From Candidatus Nomurabacteria bacterium GW2011_GWA1_36_15 (GTDB taxonomy: Bacteria > Patescibacteriota > Minisyncoccia > Phycocordibacterales > UBA9973), in NCBI GenBank assembly GCA_000991415.1, contig LBRM01000015.1, positions 1-46,402 on the forward strand: a stretch of 46,402 bases of DNA, read 5' to 3'. The notes under the pieces are model-generated. The model ran no database searches, was not told the origin of the DNA, and saw only the letters and a list, made by a program, of their open reading frames with translations. Positions 44,998-46,402 of this stretch are shown here, piece after piece. Position 1 is the first letter of the stretch; every line of letters starts with the position of its first letter. Made by a program: the position numbers and the translations under genes.

Positions 44998-46008
44998 CTA
45001 AATACTAAAATTAGAAATATCATAAAGTTTGGAATCATCCTCCTTTATTTCATTTTTTGTCCTGTCATCTTCGCCTGCCAATGGGAAAGAAGCTGGAGTT
45101 CCTGATGAATCTTCTTCATTTTTCTGGCCAGAATTATTTTTGTTTATAAAATTCTGAAGCATTTCTTCAGGTTTTTTCTCGCTGGTTGATTTATTTATTG
45201 AATCTAAAATTGTGCGCAAATCTTCAATTGAGAAAAAATCTATTTTAATCTGTCCCCCTAATTCTTTTCTGTCTATATGAACGCGAGTGCCCAATTTATC
45301 TTGAAATTCTTCTTCTAGTTCTGTTATCTCCGGATCTGGCATAAATTCTTTTTTGCGCACGCGGTCATAAGCTATTTTCCTGGCCAACCTTTCTGCTTCA
45401 CGCACAGTTATTTTTTTGTATAAAATTTCTTTAAATAGAACCATTTGTTCTTCGGGATGATCTACCAGCATTAATATTGGTCGGGTATGACCTTCGGTGA
45501 TTTTACCTTCTGATAAAGCGCTTAATATTTCTTCGGACAAAGATAAAATACGCAAAGTATTAGAGACATATTCCCTGCTTCTGCCTATTTTTTTTGCAAT
45601 TTCATTATGAGTAAATTTGAATTCTTCCACTAAACGAGAAAAAGCGCGAGCGCGATCGACAGAATTCAAATCTTCACGTTGTAAGTTTTCTATGATTGCG
45701 AGTTCAAGCTTCATCATAGAAGTATCTCCTACCCGAATAATAACAGGCACTTGTGATACTTGAGCTAATTTAGCAGCACGCAGTCTGCGTTCTCCCGCTA
45801 TCAATTCATATTCAGTGGTAATACCGCCGTCATTTTTTTCTACTTCTACGCGAGAAACCGTCAAAGGTTGAAGCACTCCATATTGTTTTATGGAATCAGC
45901 TAAATTCTGCAAACGAGTCTCATCAAAATCTCGCCTAGGTTGATATGGATTTGGTTTTACTTTATCGGTATCAATCCAAAAAATTGAATTTGAATATAAA
46001 CTAGACAT
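44998..46008 (-). CDS. parB: ParB/Spo0J chromosome partitioning protein
   Basis: NPYQPRRDFDETRLQNLADSIKQYGVLQPL, ELIAGERRLRAAKLA, ENLQREDLNSVDRARAFSRLV, HTH IAKKIGRSREYVSNTLRIL. Confidence 0.95.
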   Translation of the reverse strand: MSSLYSNSIFWIDTDKVKPNPYQPRRDFDETRLQNLADSIKQYGVLQPLTVSRVEVEKNDGGITTEYELIAGERRLRAAKLAQVSQVPVIIRVGDTSMMKLELAIIENLQREDLNSVDRARAFSRLVEEFKFTHNEIAKKIGRSREYVSNTLRILSLSEEILSALSEGKITEGHTRPILMLVDHPEEQMVLFKEILYKKITVREAERLARKIAYDRVRKKEFMPDPEITELEEEFQDKLGTRVHIDRKELGGQIKIDFFSIEDLRTILDSINKSTSEKKPEEMLQNFINKNNSGQKNEEDSSGTPASFPLAGEDDRTKNEIKEDDSKLYDISNFSI

Positions 46009-46081
46009 CAATTCATTTTAGCATATTTTTCTAAAATAAAAAATTGATTTTAAATGAAAATTCAAGTAATATTTAGAAACT

Positions 46082-46168
46082 GCCCAGGTGGCGGAATTGG
46101 TAGACGCGATAGACTCAAAATCTATTGATGGCAACATCATGAGAGTTCGATTCTCTCCCTGGGCACCA
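46082..46168 (+). tRNA. tRNA-Leu (CAA), CCA encoded
   Basis: GCCCAGG acceptor pairing with CCTGGGC, anticodon arm ATAGA CTCAAAA TCTAT, variable arm, T arm GAGAGTTCGATTCTCTC, ACCA end. Confidence 0.93.
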
Positions 46169-46402
46169 CGAAAGAAATTGCAAGTTTGAAGGGTTCGCCT
46201 CGCTTCGCTCGGCGACTAATTTGTATTGGGTTTTCGGGGTAAAAACGAATTTGCGATTTTCTAAAACATGGTTCGAGCCGATTGTTTTCAGAAATGTTGG
46301 CAATTCCGAAAGATTATTCTCCTCAATCAATTTCGCGGCTTGATTCAAGGATAAAACGAACTCACGAGCCGGTTCGAGCCAAGACAATCCTTTTGTCTCA
46401 AA
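46115..46402 (-). CDS. C-terminal part of a site-specific (serine-type) recombinase; 5' part beyond window edge; 3' end overlaps tRNA-Leu antisense
   Basis: Open to the window end: FETKGLSWLEPAREFVLSLNQAAKLIEENNLSELPTFLKTIGSNHVLENRKFVFTPKTQYK, resembling recombinase C-termini; the final CPGRESNSHDVAINRF is tRNA antisense. Confidence 0.5.
   Translation of the reverse strand, partial: FETKGLSWLEPAREFVLSLNQAAKLIEENNLSELPTFLKTIGSNHVLENRKFVFTPKTQYKLVAERSEANPSNLQFLSWCPGRESNSHDVAINRF

Noticed and set aside
44998-46080. parS site near parB
   Set aside because: No TGTTTCACGTGAAACA-like 16-mer seen near parB or elsewhere in the window by eye.
46188-46220. GC-rich TTCGCCTCGCTTCGCTCGGCGA hairpin as a new element
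   Set aside because: GAAGCGAGGCGAA-type coding repeats (ERSE peptide) are common in bacteria and this one lies in the recombinase/tRNA junction; recorded but not counted as a separate element.
1-46402. CRISPR arrays or cas genes
   Set aside because: No regularly spaced direct repeats and no Cas-like proteins; repeats present are dispersed palindromes.

Overview
This window looks like chromosome from an AT-rich, reduced Patescibacteria/CPR (Parcubacteria-like) genome. The lineage is inferred from gene content and gene style, not from a search. Most of it is dense housekeeping: cysS, rplU, recR, dnaB, trpS, aspS, pepA, metK, scpAB, mraY-ftsW-murG, gltX, rpmA, rplI, a ctp peptidase, PBP2, dnaX, dus, an ftsQ-like gene, serS, dprA, topA, a RelA/SpoT homologue, parB, tRNA-Gln and tRNA-Leu.

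Items that stand out:
(1) A TATAAT-like -10 hexamer lies exactly 6 nt upstream of the start codon at 15 or more genes, implying pervasive leaderless transcripts.
(2) metK is an exception. It has a roughly 95-nt leader with a SAM-I-like 5' signature and two mutually exclusive pairings, one of which covers the Shine-Dalgarno.
(3) A compact two-gene restriction-modification-like module has three tandem zinc ribbons inserted inside a PD-(D/E)XK nuclease core.
(4) There are several families of short palindromic elements, some inserted in frame within conserved proteins (aspS, pepA, scpB, topA, dus).
(5) A RAYT-type transposase is flanked by its palindrome and also carries it inside the CDS.
(6) ftsW is broken by an internal deletion and frameshift.
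(7) The PBP2 gene has no canonical start codon in frame and overlaps an upstream gene at an A-rich potential -1 frameshift site.
(8) A recombinase 3' end runs antisense into tRNA-Leu.
All calls are by eye from the sequence and the ORF track. No database searches were run.
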